A stretch of 50,788 bases of DNA, from positions 1-50,788 of the forward strand of contig JACPPP010000169.1 of the NCBI GenBank assembly GCA_016190935.1. The letters run 5' to 3'. The DNA is from Armatimonadota bacterium. Its GTDB lineage: Bacteria; Armatimonadota; UBA5829; DTLH01. The translations under genes were made by a program, and so were the position numbers. This document shows, in pieces, positions 10,300 to 18,350 of the stretch (the first letter of the stretch is position 1; each line of letters starts with the position of its first letter). The notes beneath the pieces are model-generated. The model saw nothing but the letters and a program-made list of their open reading frames with translations. It did not search any database and was not told the DNA's origin.

Positions 10300-11473
10300 T
10301 GATGTACTCTCCAGTCCGCCTGTTCTTAGCGCGCAAGTCTCGAACCTTGTCCACGATCTGTTCGGCGGTGATGAACGTTGGGTCGAGCACGTTTATGCCG
10401 TGAATCTTATCCTGAGCGTTCGAAAGCCTCTCGACTTCCTTTCGAAGCTGCCCTACGTTCATCTCCGGAACGATCACGAGGTTCGCCCTCTCCAGCATAT
10501 TCTCCACCGGAATCTTGGGGAACGGCCAGACGATCATGGGGCGGAGCATGCCGGCCTTCACGCCGCACTGTCTCAGTATTTTCACGGCCATTCTGGCCGA
10601 GCGCGCCACCGACCCGTATGCGAAGATGCAAATCTTTGCATCCTCCATGCAGAACTCTTCGACCATGGTCAGGTCTCTGGAGTTATGGATCTCCTTATTC
10701 TTGAACTTCTCCAAGAGGGCGGAAATCTCGGATGGCTTCTCGGTCGGGAATCCGTAAACATCATGGGTGAGGCCGGTCACATGGAACCTGTATCCCTCGC
10801 CGAAGTTCGCCATCGGCGATACACCCGTAATGGAATCCTGATAATGCTGGTACCACTCGGGGGGCACCGTCGGCTTGATCCGGTCCACCACCTCCACTTC
10901 GTCCTGGCTCGGAAGGACCACCTTCTCGCGCATGTGGCCGACGATTTCATCCGAAAGCAAAACTACGGGAACCCGGTATTTCTCGGAGATATTGAAGGCC
11001 TTGACTGTGAGGGTAAAGCATTCGAGGACGGAACTCGGCACCAGGGCAACCGATGGGTAGTCGCCGTGAGACCCGTATTTGGCCTGCATTACATCTGCCT
11101 GAGAAGTCTTTGTGGGCAGTCCGGTGCTCGGGCCGCCTCGCATAACGTCGATGACAACGCAGGGTACTTCAGCCATCGCGGCGAAGCCTACGTGTTCCTG
11201 CATAAGGGAGAAGCCGGGCCCGCTTGTGGCGGTAAAAGATTTAAGCCCTGTAAGCGAAGCGCCGATTACGGCTCCGAGGCTTGCCATCTCATCTTCCATC
11301 TGGATGAACTTTCCTCCCACCAGAGGGAGTTCTCTTGCCATAACTTCGGCGATCTCGCTAGAAGGTGTTATCGGGTATCCTGCATAGAAGCGCGCTCCGG
11401 CGGCAAGCGCACCGTAAGCAACCGCCTCATTTCCTGATAGAAGTACCGGTTCGCCGGTTTTCACTGTGCTCAA
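10292..11473 (-). CDS. korA: 2-oxoglutarate:ferredoxin oxidoreductase, alpha subunit
   Basis: GNEAVAYGALAAGARFYAGYPITPSSEIAE; TATSGPGFSLM.EHVGFAAMAEVPCVVIDVMRGGPSTGLPTKTSQADV. Confidence 0.93.
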   Translation of the reverse strand: MSTVKTGEPVLLSGNEAVAYGALAAGARFYAGYPITPSSEIAEVMARELPLVGGKFIQMEDEMASLGAVIGASLTGLKSFTATSGPGFSLMQEHVGFAAMAEVPCVVIDVMRGGPSTGLPTKTSQADVMQAKYGSHGDYPSVALVPSSVLECFTLTVKAFNISEKYRVPVVLLSDEIVGHMREKVVLPSQDEVEVVDRIKPTVPPEWYQHYQDSITGVSPMANFGEGYRFHVTGLTHDVYGFPTEKPSEISALLEKFKNKEIHNSRDLTMVEEFCMEDAKICIFAYGSVARSARMAVKILRQCGVKAGMLRPMIVWPFPKIPVENMLERANLVIVPEMNVGQLRKEVERLSNAQDKIHGINVLDPTFITAEQIVDKVRDLRAKNRRTGEYIIG

Positions 11474-11476
11474 GCG

Positions 11477-11803
11477 TCATACCTCCGGCTTTTCGCCATT
11501 CTCTTCTTTTTCGGTGACGTCGATAGCGAAGTCAGGACAGTGCAACACGCACAACATGCACCCTATGCATTTTTCCGGGAAAGTTGCTTCGGGGTTGCCG
11601 AACGTGTCGCTGGTCAGGACAGCTTTCGGACAGAAAGCGACGCAGAGTCCACACTGCTTACACCATGCGTCGTAGATGCTAATATCGTAGCTGCCGGCCC
11701 TGCTCTGCGCTTTTCTCTCCATGGCGCGTTCCGCGCCCTCATTCTGTGGGGTTTCAGGCGCTTTCGCTGGGTCAGCCTTGACAGGTGCCATAGATGACTC
11801 CAT
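11477..11803 (-). CDS. korD: 4Fe-4S ferredoxin, delta subunit of the 2-oxoacid:ferredoxin oxidoreductase
   Basis: CKQCGLCVAFCPKAVL and CIGCMLCVLHCPDFAI cluster motifs; next to korA. Confidence 0.88.
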   Translation of the reverse strand: MESSMAPVKADPAKAPETPQNEGAERAMERKAQSRAGSYDISIYDAWCKQCGLCVAFCPKAVLTSDTFGNPEATFPEKCIGCMLCVLHCPDFAIDVTEKEENGEKPEV

Positions 11804-11916
11804 ATTTGGATCTGTTAGATCATCTTTTTGCCGTCGCCCCGCCAGGCGTTCTCTTGGGCGGGAGAATCCGCGGTTTAAGGGTACGTGACGAGGCGCTTAA
11901 AATCGGTCACACATCT

Positions 11917-11945
11917 AGTATGAACCTCAAACCCATTTTTGTCAA
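11917..11945 (-). promoter_or_regulatory. sigma70-type promoter for korDABC
   Basis: Minus strand TTGACA, 17 nt spacer, CATACT; korD start lies about 114 nt downstream. Confidence 0.6.
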
Positions 11946-11956
11946 TAGCCAGGCAT

Positions 11957-11998
11957 CTCGAATTATTTACTCGTTCCTCGTGAATAATTCGGGTTAGA
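11957..11998. repeat. AT-rich hairpin repeat downstream of ftsY
   Basis: GAATTATTTAC-TCGTTCCTC-GTGAATAATTC followed by GGGTTA. It shares CTCGTTCCTCGTGAATAATTCGGGTT (inverted) with 30794. Confidence 0.8.
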
Positions 11999-12005
11999 GT
12001 TGAAA

Positions 12006-12920
12006 TCAACCTCTGGTTGCGCTGCCGCGCACCTCTGGGCCCTCCACGAGGGCACGCACAAACTCTCTCGCATCGAAATCTTCGAGCTCTTCCATCCGCT
12101 CGCCGGTTCCGATGAGTTTGATGGGAACTCCAAGCTCGTCCTTTATTGTGATTACGATGCCGCCCTTCGACGTGCCATCGAGTTTCGCAAGGGCTATCGC
12201 CGTGACATTTACCGCAGCAAGGAACTCTTTGGCCTGATTGATGGCGTTCTGGCCGGTAGTTGCGTCCAAAACCAGGATCGTTTCATCCGTCGGATGTCCG
12301 AGAGCCCGCTCAACCACCCGGCCCATCTTCTTCAGCTCCTCCATAAGATTCGTTCTTGTGTGGAGCCGACCAGCCGTATCCGCAATAATGTAGTCTGCGC
12401 CCCTGGACTTTCCGGCCTGCAGCGCGTCGAAGAGGACGGCGGAAGGATCGGCCCCGGGCTGGTGCCTTACAATGTCCACCCCGACCCGCGAGGCCCATAT
12501 TTCTAGCTGATCTATCGCTGCGGCCCGAAAAGTATCGGCAGCCGCAAGCAGCGCCTTCTTGCCTTGTTTCTTGAACCGATATGCGAGCTTGGCTATGGTA
12601 GTAGTTTTCCCAACACCATTTACTCCGACCACGAGGTAGACAGTGGGAGGCTCCGGTGCGGTGGCCAGGCGAGCGTTGGCATCGGCTTCGAGTATATCTA
12701 TCAGCGATTGCTCCAGCCTGTCCCTGACGTGTGAGACCTCACTCAAGTGCTCGCGCCGCGCAGCCTGGCGCAGTTCGTCCACGACCCTGGTGGTTGTGTG
12801 TATGCTGATGTCGGCCTGCACCAGGATTTCTTCGAGATCATCGAAGAGTTCATCATCGACCGCCCGTCGGCCCGTAAGCAACTGATCTACTTTTTGAAAT
12901 ATTCCTCTGAAAACTCTCAT
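12006..12920 (-). CDS. ftsY: Signal recognition particle receptor FtsY (likely start at MRVFRGIF; the open frame extends to 12971)
   Basis: VVGVNGVGKTTTIAKLAYRFKKQGKKALLAAADTFRAAAIDQLEIWA; DTAGRLHTRTNLMEELKKM; KLDGTSKGG; GTGERMEELEDFDAREFV. Confidence 0.95.
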   Translation of the reverse strand: MRVFRGIFQKVDQLLTGRRAVDDELFDDLEEILVQADISIHTTTRVVDELRQAARREHLSEVSHVRDRLEQSLIDILEADANARLATAPEPPTVYLVVGVNGVGKTTTIAKLAYRFKKQGKKALLAAADTFRAAAIDQLEIWASRVGVDIVRHQPGADPSAVLFDALQAGKSRGADYIIADTAGRLHTRTNLMEELKKMGRVVERALGHPTDETILVLDATTGQNAINQAKEFLAAVNVTAIALAKLDGTSKGGIVITIKDELGVPIKLIGTGERMEELEDFDAREFVRALVEGPEVRGSATRG

Positions 12921-12974
12921 CCGGCTCTCCACATAAAAAGAAGCAGCCCACAAAGGGCCGCTTATCCACATAAG

Positions 12975-12983
12975 ATTATACCA
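12975..12983 (-). promoter_or_regulatory. Extended -10 element upstream of ftsY
   Basis: Minus strand TGGTATAAT, about 55 nt upstream of the likely start; no good -35. Confidence 0.4.
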
Positions 12984-13063
12984 AAATTCCTGTAAGGATT
13001 CAGGGTGGAGTTGGAGTTATACTTAAGCTCCAGACTATCGGAACCGCGAAGTACGGAAATGCC

Positions 13064-15562
13064 TTACCTCTTGCCGGCTTGAATCATTCTATACACCAAC
13101 CCACCCGGCTTGCACGGGGCCGAAATGTCCTGGCCGAGAACAGCGGCTGGGGCGCCCCAGAGGCACATGATCATATAGTAATCCGTGCCCAGCCCCGGGC
13201 TTCCGGTTTCTGCGTTCAAGGCCTGTCGTCCATCCCAGGTGTAGGCAAACCTGCACGAGTAGACTTCCTGACATTTTCTAAGAAGATCCAGCCCGAACTC
13301 CCTCTGTCCTTCATACATGTAGGCCATGGCAAGATAGTAGACGGTGAAATTTACATAGTTGTAAGTTCCGTATCCGCCTATGTCTTTGATGGCTGTGCCT
13401 TCGGGGCTCACATAGTTGGGAGGGATGCCCAAGTCGCCCACTGTGCAGCCTTTGTCCTTGATCGTCTGCAGCACTGTGGCGACGCGATCTTCCGGGAATG
13501 CTCCCGCCAAACCATGCGAACGGGCAAAATACTGGCCGTCCAACTGGATGGTGAATATCGCATCTCTGCGCCGGCCTGTCTCAGGTTCGTGATAACAGAG
13601 GTAGTAGCTGCCATTCCATAGATACTGCTCGAGAGCATCGGCCCCGGCCTTGAGCACCGCATCGAGATTCTTTGCATATTCCACATCTCTCATCTTCTCA
13701 GCCCACCGGCGCATCATCCTCGCCTGTGCCATGCGGAGACCACCTGCGTGTGAGACATAGCCGTAATATGGCAGGTCCTCGAACCATTCCGTATCCTCCG
13801 GGCCTTCACCGGTGTCGGTATTCTGTGTAGGCATAGCAGCGATCTGCGAGAGTCCGTAGTTGGGCCGCAGGTTCATCGTCCATTCCATATTCCGTTTGGC
13901 CGAGTCATAGAACTCTTTGAAGAACTTGTCATCTTGTGTCACCAGATAGTAGCGGTCAAGCCTTATCATATGATTAGGGCCATTAGTCACAGACTGCCAG
14001 CCCCGACCAGGTTCCACTAACTCCCAGTAACCTGTGCCACAGGCTATTCCGTCAGCAAACCTGGCACAACAGCCGCCAAGATTCCACGGCGGGCGTCCGT
14101 CCGGGAATTGGTAAGCCTTTACTGCTCGTAAAGTCGAGCGTTCCAACTCTGGGAATAAATACACCAGTGGAAGAGTCCCGACAGCGCTGTTTGGAGACGT
14201 GTCCATCTGAGAGCAGCCTCGTGGGGACTCATTGAGCGCGTAGATGCCGTCTTCCGGCTTGCACCAATCGCCGATAGGAGGTTTGGCCTGAGCCCAGATG
14301 CCAGTCCTTGTTATCATATGCAGGTTGTTTATCAGGGAATCTGCCAGCCAACCAGGCAGCTCGGGCGAGTTATAAACCTCCTCCTGCCACCGAATAATAC
14401 GCTTGAGCAGTTTCTGGTGGTCCTTCACTAGACGCTTTGCTACAGCCACAGCATCAGGATAGTACTTTGCGTACATATGGGTGTAGCTGTTTCCGCCAGT
14501 GTCGGGCCGTCCCCCTCCATTCCACTCCGGTGCATACCATGCAAGCACATATCGGACTACCTTCTCCTCCCTCGGCTTCAGGTCGAAGTCCACAGCAAGA
14601 GAAGCGCCACCAGTCTCTGGCGCGGTATTGGGAAGTCTATTCTGGATACTACTCCACTTCCTGCCGTCCGTGCCGAGTTCCCCTCCCGTTCTGATCTTGT
14701 CGTCGCCTATCACTGCCAGCACATAGCTCATCTTCCAGTTGAGGTCGTTAACCCACACTCCTGCAGGAGTTCCCGACAGCGCCTTGCGCACTATGTTGTG
14801 CGATGGGAGATTGGGACGGCTCGGATTCGGGGCGCCAACCCATACCGGCCCCTTCCGGTCCCGTTTAGTCTTGTGCGAGTCAAATCCGGGAAAGCTGAAA
14901 GCAATTGTGCCCGTATGCCTGGATTGTGTATGATTTCTCAGACGCACCTCGAAAACCGCGCCGGGAATATTCGAGTCAGCCACGTCTCCAGGGATGAAAG
15001 GCGCCCAAGCACGGAGTCCTACCGAGACCGGGGCATCCGTCTGATACTCCAGATCAGCAATAGGATAGTGCCCCCAATAGTCTATCGACCGCGCCTTCTC
15101 CACCCCTTCGAGCGCCAGATCCGGGCCGAATTCCGAAGGCTCGCGGCCTGTCCCAATGTAGTTCTTGGTCTGACCTGTTGTTAGGACCCACGTTCTGCCG
15201 CCAACGCTTATGCCCAGGATAGGAGTGTTGATCGGGCCGCCCCGAGGCGTCAGGTGATTAAAGATCGAGCTAAGACCCAGAGTGCCTGCCGTCTCCAGGT
15301 CCAAACAACCCGTGGCAACGCCACCGAGGGGCATTCCAGACGGAGGACGAGGATCACCCCTGTAGATGATGCCCGTTACCGGTCTGGTATAACCCACCGC
15401 GTTGAACTCTGACCATTTCGCCGCAGGCAGTCCGGCAGGAAACAGTGTCGCGCCCACGGCGTGGCTGCTGACGCAGACTCCGCCCACCAAAACGACAACG
15501 ACCGCTCGTAAGAACTGCTTTCCAAAAATATTTCGTAGTCTAAGAATCCTCATTTTCATCAT
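13064..15562 (-). CDS. Secreted GH116-like glycoside hydrolase (GBA2_N + DUF608 architecture), paralog 1
   Basis: Signal peptide; GMPLGGVATGCLDLETAGTLGLSSIFNHLTPRGG; NESPRGCSQMDTSPNSAVGTLPLVYLFPELE. Aligns end to end with four other ORFs in the window. Confidence 0.8.
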   Translation of the reverse strand: MMKMRILRLRNIFGKQFLRAVVVVLVGGVCVSSHAVGATLFPAGLPAAKWSEFNAVGYTRPVTGIIYRGDPRPPSGMPLGGVATGCLDLETAGTLGLSSIFNHLTPRGGPINTPILGISVGGRTWVLTTGQTKNYIGTGREPSEFGPDLALEGVEKARSIDYWGHYPIADLEYQTDAPVSVGLRAWAPFIPGDVADSNIPGAVFEVRLRNHTQSRHTGTIAFSFPGFDSHKTKRDRKGPVWVGAPNPSRPNLPSHNIVRKALSGTPAGVWVNDLNWKMSYVLAVIGDDKIRTGGELGTDGRKWSSIQNRLPNTAPETGGASLAVDFDLKPREEKVVRYVLAWYAPEWNGGGRPDTGGNSYTHMYAKYYPDAVAVAKRLVKDHQKLLKRIIRWQEEVYNSPELPGWLADSLINNLHMITRTGIWAQAKPPIGDWCKPEDGIYALNESPRGCSQMDTSPNSAVGTLPLVYLFPELERSTLRAVKAYQFPDGRPPWNLGGCCARFADGIACGTGYWELVEPGRGWQSVTNGPNHMIRLDRYYLVTQDDKFFKEFYDSAKRNMEWTMNLRPNYGLSQIAAMPTQNTDTGEGPEDTEWFEDLPYYGYVSHAGGLRMAQARMMRRWAEKMRDVEYAKNLDAVLKAGADALEQYLWNGSYYLCYHEPETGRRRDAIFTIQLDGQYFARSHGLAGAFPEDRVATVLQTIKDKGCTVGDLGIPPNYVSPEGTAIKDIGGYGTYNYVNFTVYYLAMAYMYEGQREFGLDLLRKCQEVYSCRFAYTWDGRQALNAETGSPGLGTDYYMIMCLWGAPAAVLGQDISAPCKPGGLVYRMIQAGKR

Positions 15563-15585
15563 TTCCTTTCCTTAGGCGCCTCAGT

Positions 15586-16398
15586 TTATGACTGCCGTGT
15601 TATGCTGAAGTCAATTCCATTGAGGCCAGCCAATGTTGCGGACGGATCCCAATAAAATCCGACGCAGATCCTGTCGCCTTGCGACACCGAGATGTTGCGT
15701 AATTTGGAAGCGTCAGATCCCAGTATCTCCGCAAAAGTCGCAGGATTGCTCGAATCACAGTTATCTTCCCAGAGAGGAACTACGAAATCGGCAAAGATGA
15801 CTTCATCGGCCGCACCAATACCATTTGAAGCCCTGTCTATCCAAAGCCGGACTCGCGTCCGCCGTTTGTCGGTGTCCCAATACTGCCCTGACTTCCATCT
15901 CGCAGTCCAGACTCCGCCCGAAACGCTGACCGTCATAGGCTCCGGCGCGGTCCAGACGGCTGCGGTCATCACTTCCTTACCTTTTTTCGCATCCGGGCAG
16001 GTGGCCGCCGCTACCCTGCCTAACGGCCAATCATATTCAGTTCGGTCTATATTCCCCGGAATGTTGCCGCCGCCAACGTTCTTGCCCATCATCGGCATTC
16101 GAGTTGTCGGTGAATCGCCAAGCCACCACCCTTCAATGCCGAATGCGCCGCTCCATCGGTTTGAATGAGTAAAGCGCATGGCTCTGTTGAATGCTCTCCA
16201 ACTCCAGTCGGGGTTGAACCCCACGGAATAAACACCCCATGCGCTGTCCGGGCCGAAGGGTATCCCGCTCAGAGTCTTTCCTTCTAGGCTCCAATCGGCC
16301 GCCATGTCCCACTTTTGGACAGCCTGGGCCGGCGCCGGGCCAATCACGACGGCCAGAACTATGGCTGCTTTCACCATGAGTCGCAGTCTTTGCCTCAT
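15586..16398 (-). CDS. Secreted protein of an unrecognised family, copy 1 (next to a GH116-like gene)
   Basis: Signal peptide; highly similar to 36852..37652 (EGKTLSGIPFGPDSAWGVYSV, KRRTRVRLWIDRASNGIGAADEVIFADFVVPLW). Confidence 0.75.
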   Translation of the reverse strand: MRQRLRLMVKAAIVLAVVIGPAPAQAVQKWDMAADWSLEGKTLSGIPFGPDSAWGVYSVGFNPDWSWRAFNRAMRFTHSNRWSGAFGIEGWWLGDSPTTRMPMMGKNVGGGNIPGNIDRTEYDWPLGRVAAATCPDAKKGKEVMTAAVWTAPEPMTVSVSGGVWTARWKSGQYWDTDKRRTRVRLWIDRASNGIGAADEVIFADFVVPLWEDNCDSSNPATFAEILGSDASKLRNISVSQGDRICVGFYWDPSATLAGLNGIDFSITRQS

Positions 16399-16457
16399 AT
16401 TCTAATGCTCCTTTCTGAATCGGTATCAATCAAACGCACTGACTAACCTCCATCTGA

Positions 16458-18350
16458 TTACGGGAAATACGGAAAGTGATTTCCCGATGGACTTACCTTA
16501 ACGACATAGTTGCCCCGCCAGTGGACTGTGAAAGTCTCAGGGTGCCGGGTCTTCACGCGTTCCTTTGTGACACGCTCCTTAACCGGGAAACTAACTTCGA
16601 TTATATCCCCCTTTGCCACACTGCCAAGAGCCACGTATTGGCCCGCCTTGTCAAGATGGTCCTCCGCGCTGATTTCCCTGCCGGCGACGGTAAAGGACAT
16701 CTCCTTAGGCTTCAGACAGGTTGGCACACGCACGAATACCCTGGCATCCCGCCGGAGTTTGATTTCCGACTGGCCTGAGACCGGGAGTCTTGTTTTCATC
16801 TCTACGTGAGGTGAGGCGCGGTTTATGAAGTAATTTATCCTTACCTGACCGTTCGTAGAATGAATCGCGTCGCGCCAGCCGGAGTAGAGGCCACGAACGC
16901 CCGCATAATGGCAGCAGGCCGCGAGATCCAACTCCAGGTTCCCTTGCTCATTGGTCCGAACCAGATCCTCCGGAATATGGCTCGCAGGCCAGGCGCCGTC
17001 GAACCTCCGAGCCGTGCCCAACTGCTCCTCCACGTCGCCTTTATACTGTCTTGCAAGGAACTCCAGCAATCTCGGTGTAATCAAGATTTGCGAGCGTGCG
17101 ATTGTGTTAACAGTCATTGCCTCCACATCGTCGTGCAGGTTGACCCAGTGGCGAAAATCAGGAGCCAAGTCGGCGCATGAGGCCATTGCCTCCGCCAGTT
17201 CTATCATATCCGCTGTGCAGCAGGTCTCGGTATCGTCACTCAGCAGTCCAAGCCCTATTCGTTCAGGACCCCAGCCAACAAGACTGGCGCGGCCCGGATT
17301 GTCTTTAGAGAACATCCATTTGTAAATCTGCCCAACACGGTTTAGGTATCGCCTGGACTCTTCGAGTCGGCCGTGCGCAGCCAGGTAGCGCGAAAGCTTG
17401 ACGACACCTATGAGCGTTGCTGTCTTCGAGTGGTAGTGCCCGACAAATGAACCCTCTGACCCAAACCGGAAATAGCTCTTCACGTTCTCACTCTCAACTA
17501 TATCTCCCTGATGGCCGCCCATCTCACAGTTGGCAAAGCAGATGGCCAGATCAAGCGCCTTGCGGTCATCAGTCAGTTCAACATACATCATCAAAGGTTC
17601 GATGGCCACGCCGGCGCGATTGTAGCAAAAGTAGCTGTCGGGGTAAGGCTTGCCTGGTTTGTCGTTCTCAAAGTCGTCGCTGGGCCACCCTGCATAAGCT
17701 CCCCAGGTTGGGTCCTCGCCCCGAATAGTTGCGAAGCGATCCAGACCTCGGATCATACGGTCGATCCGAGGTCTCAGAAGGCTCCTGTCTTTTGCCGAGA
17801 CCTCATACCAGCGTACCAGCGCCCGGAGGGTCTGGCCCTGGTCCCAGGTGTGATAACGATAAATACCCTTTTCGGTGTCCGAGAGGTCCGGTATGTATAC
17901 CAGCCCGGTCTCGGGATGAAGCAGAGACAGGAGGAACTTGCGCTGGCCCTGCTCGACTTCCAGTCCGGTTGTCTTGTCCCCGGTCATTTCGCGAAGCCAC
18001 GTCCAGGCCAAGACCGCGCGGGCAGTGCAATCACCCAGATCCCATTGCGCGTGAGCTCTCTTTGCCTTGGGCCAAAGCTTGCTGTCGAAGACAGCCCTGT
18101 AGTAGCCTTCGGGGCCTGGTATGCGTCTAGGAGCCTGCGACATGAATCCTTCGAGAGCTCGCCGAGCCCGCGCTGTGAGATCAAGCGGCTGCATGAACTC
18201 CTTCAAATCCACATCGAAACGTTGTGCGTCAGCTTTCTCCTCCGCATTCCGAAGATCTGTAGCTGCCAGCTTCAGCACTCCGGTCACCAACAGAAGAGAT
18301 GTCAGAGCAACGATCGTTCGAATGATACTAGCGTTTCTCATGGTTCGCAC
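16458..18350 (-). CDS. Secreted (alpha/alpha)-barrel glycoside hydrolase, GH127/DUF1680-like
   Basis: YRYHTWDQGQTLRALVRWYE, ETCCTADMIELAEAMA, GQVRINYFINRASPHVEMKTRLPVSGQSEIKLRRDARVFVRVPTCLK. Confidence 0.55.
   Translation of the reverse strand: MRTMRNASIIRTIVALTSLLLVTGVLKLAATDLRNAEEKADAQRFDVDLKEFMQPLDLTARARRALEGFMSQAPRRIPGPEGYYRAVFDSKLWPKAKRAHAQWDLGDCTARAVLAWTWLREMTGDKTTGLEVEQGQRKFLLSLLHPETGLVYIPDLSDTEKGIYRYHTWDQGQTLRALVRWYEVSAKDRSLLRPRIDRMIRGLDRFATIRGEDPTWGAYAGWPSDDFENDKPGKPYPDSYFCYNRAGVAIEPLMMYVELTDDRKALDLAICFANCEMGGHQGDIVESENVKSYFRFGSEGSFVGHYHSKTATLIGVVKLSRYLAAHGRLEESRRYLNRVGQIYKWMFSKDNPGRASLVGWGPERIGLGLLSDDTETCCTADMIELAEAMASCADLAPDFRHWVNLHDDVEAMTVNTIARSQILITPRLLEFLARQYKGDVEEQLGTARRFDGAWPASHIPEDLVRTNEQGNLELDLAACCHYAGVRGLYSGWRDAIHSTNGQVRINYFINRASPHVEMKTRLPVSGQSEIKLRRDARVFVRVPTCLKPKEMSFTVAGREISAEDHLDKAGQYVALGSVAKGDIIEVSFPVKERVTKERVKTRHPETFTVHWRGNYVVKVSPSGNHFPYFP

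Noticed and set aside
9505-11437. Plus-strand ORFs opposite korB and korA (265 aa and 423 aa)
   Set aside because: Shadow frames of conserved kor genes; one also crosses a gene boundary.
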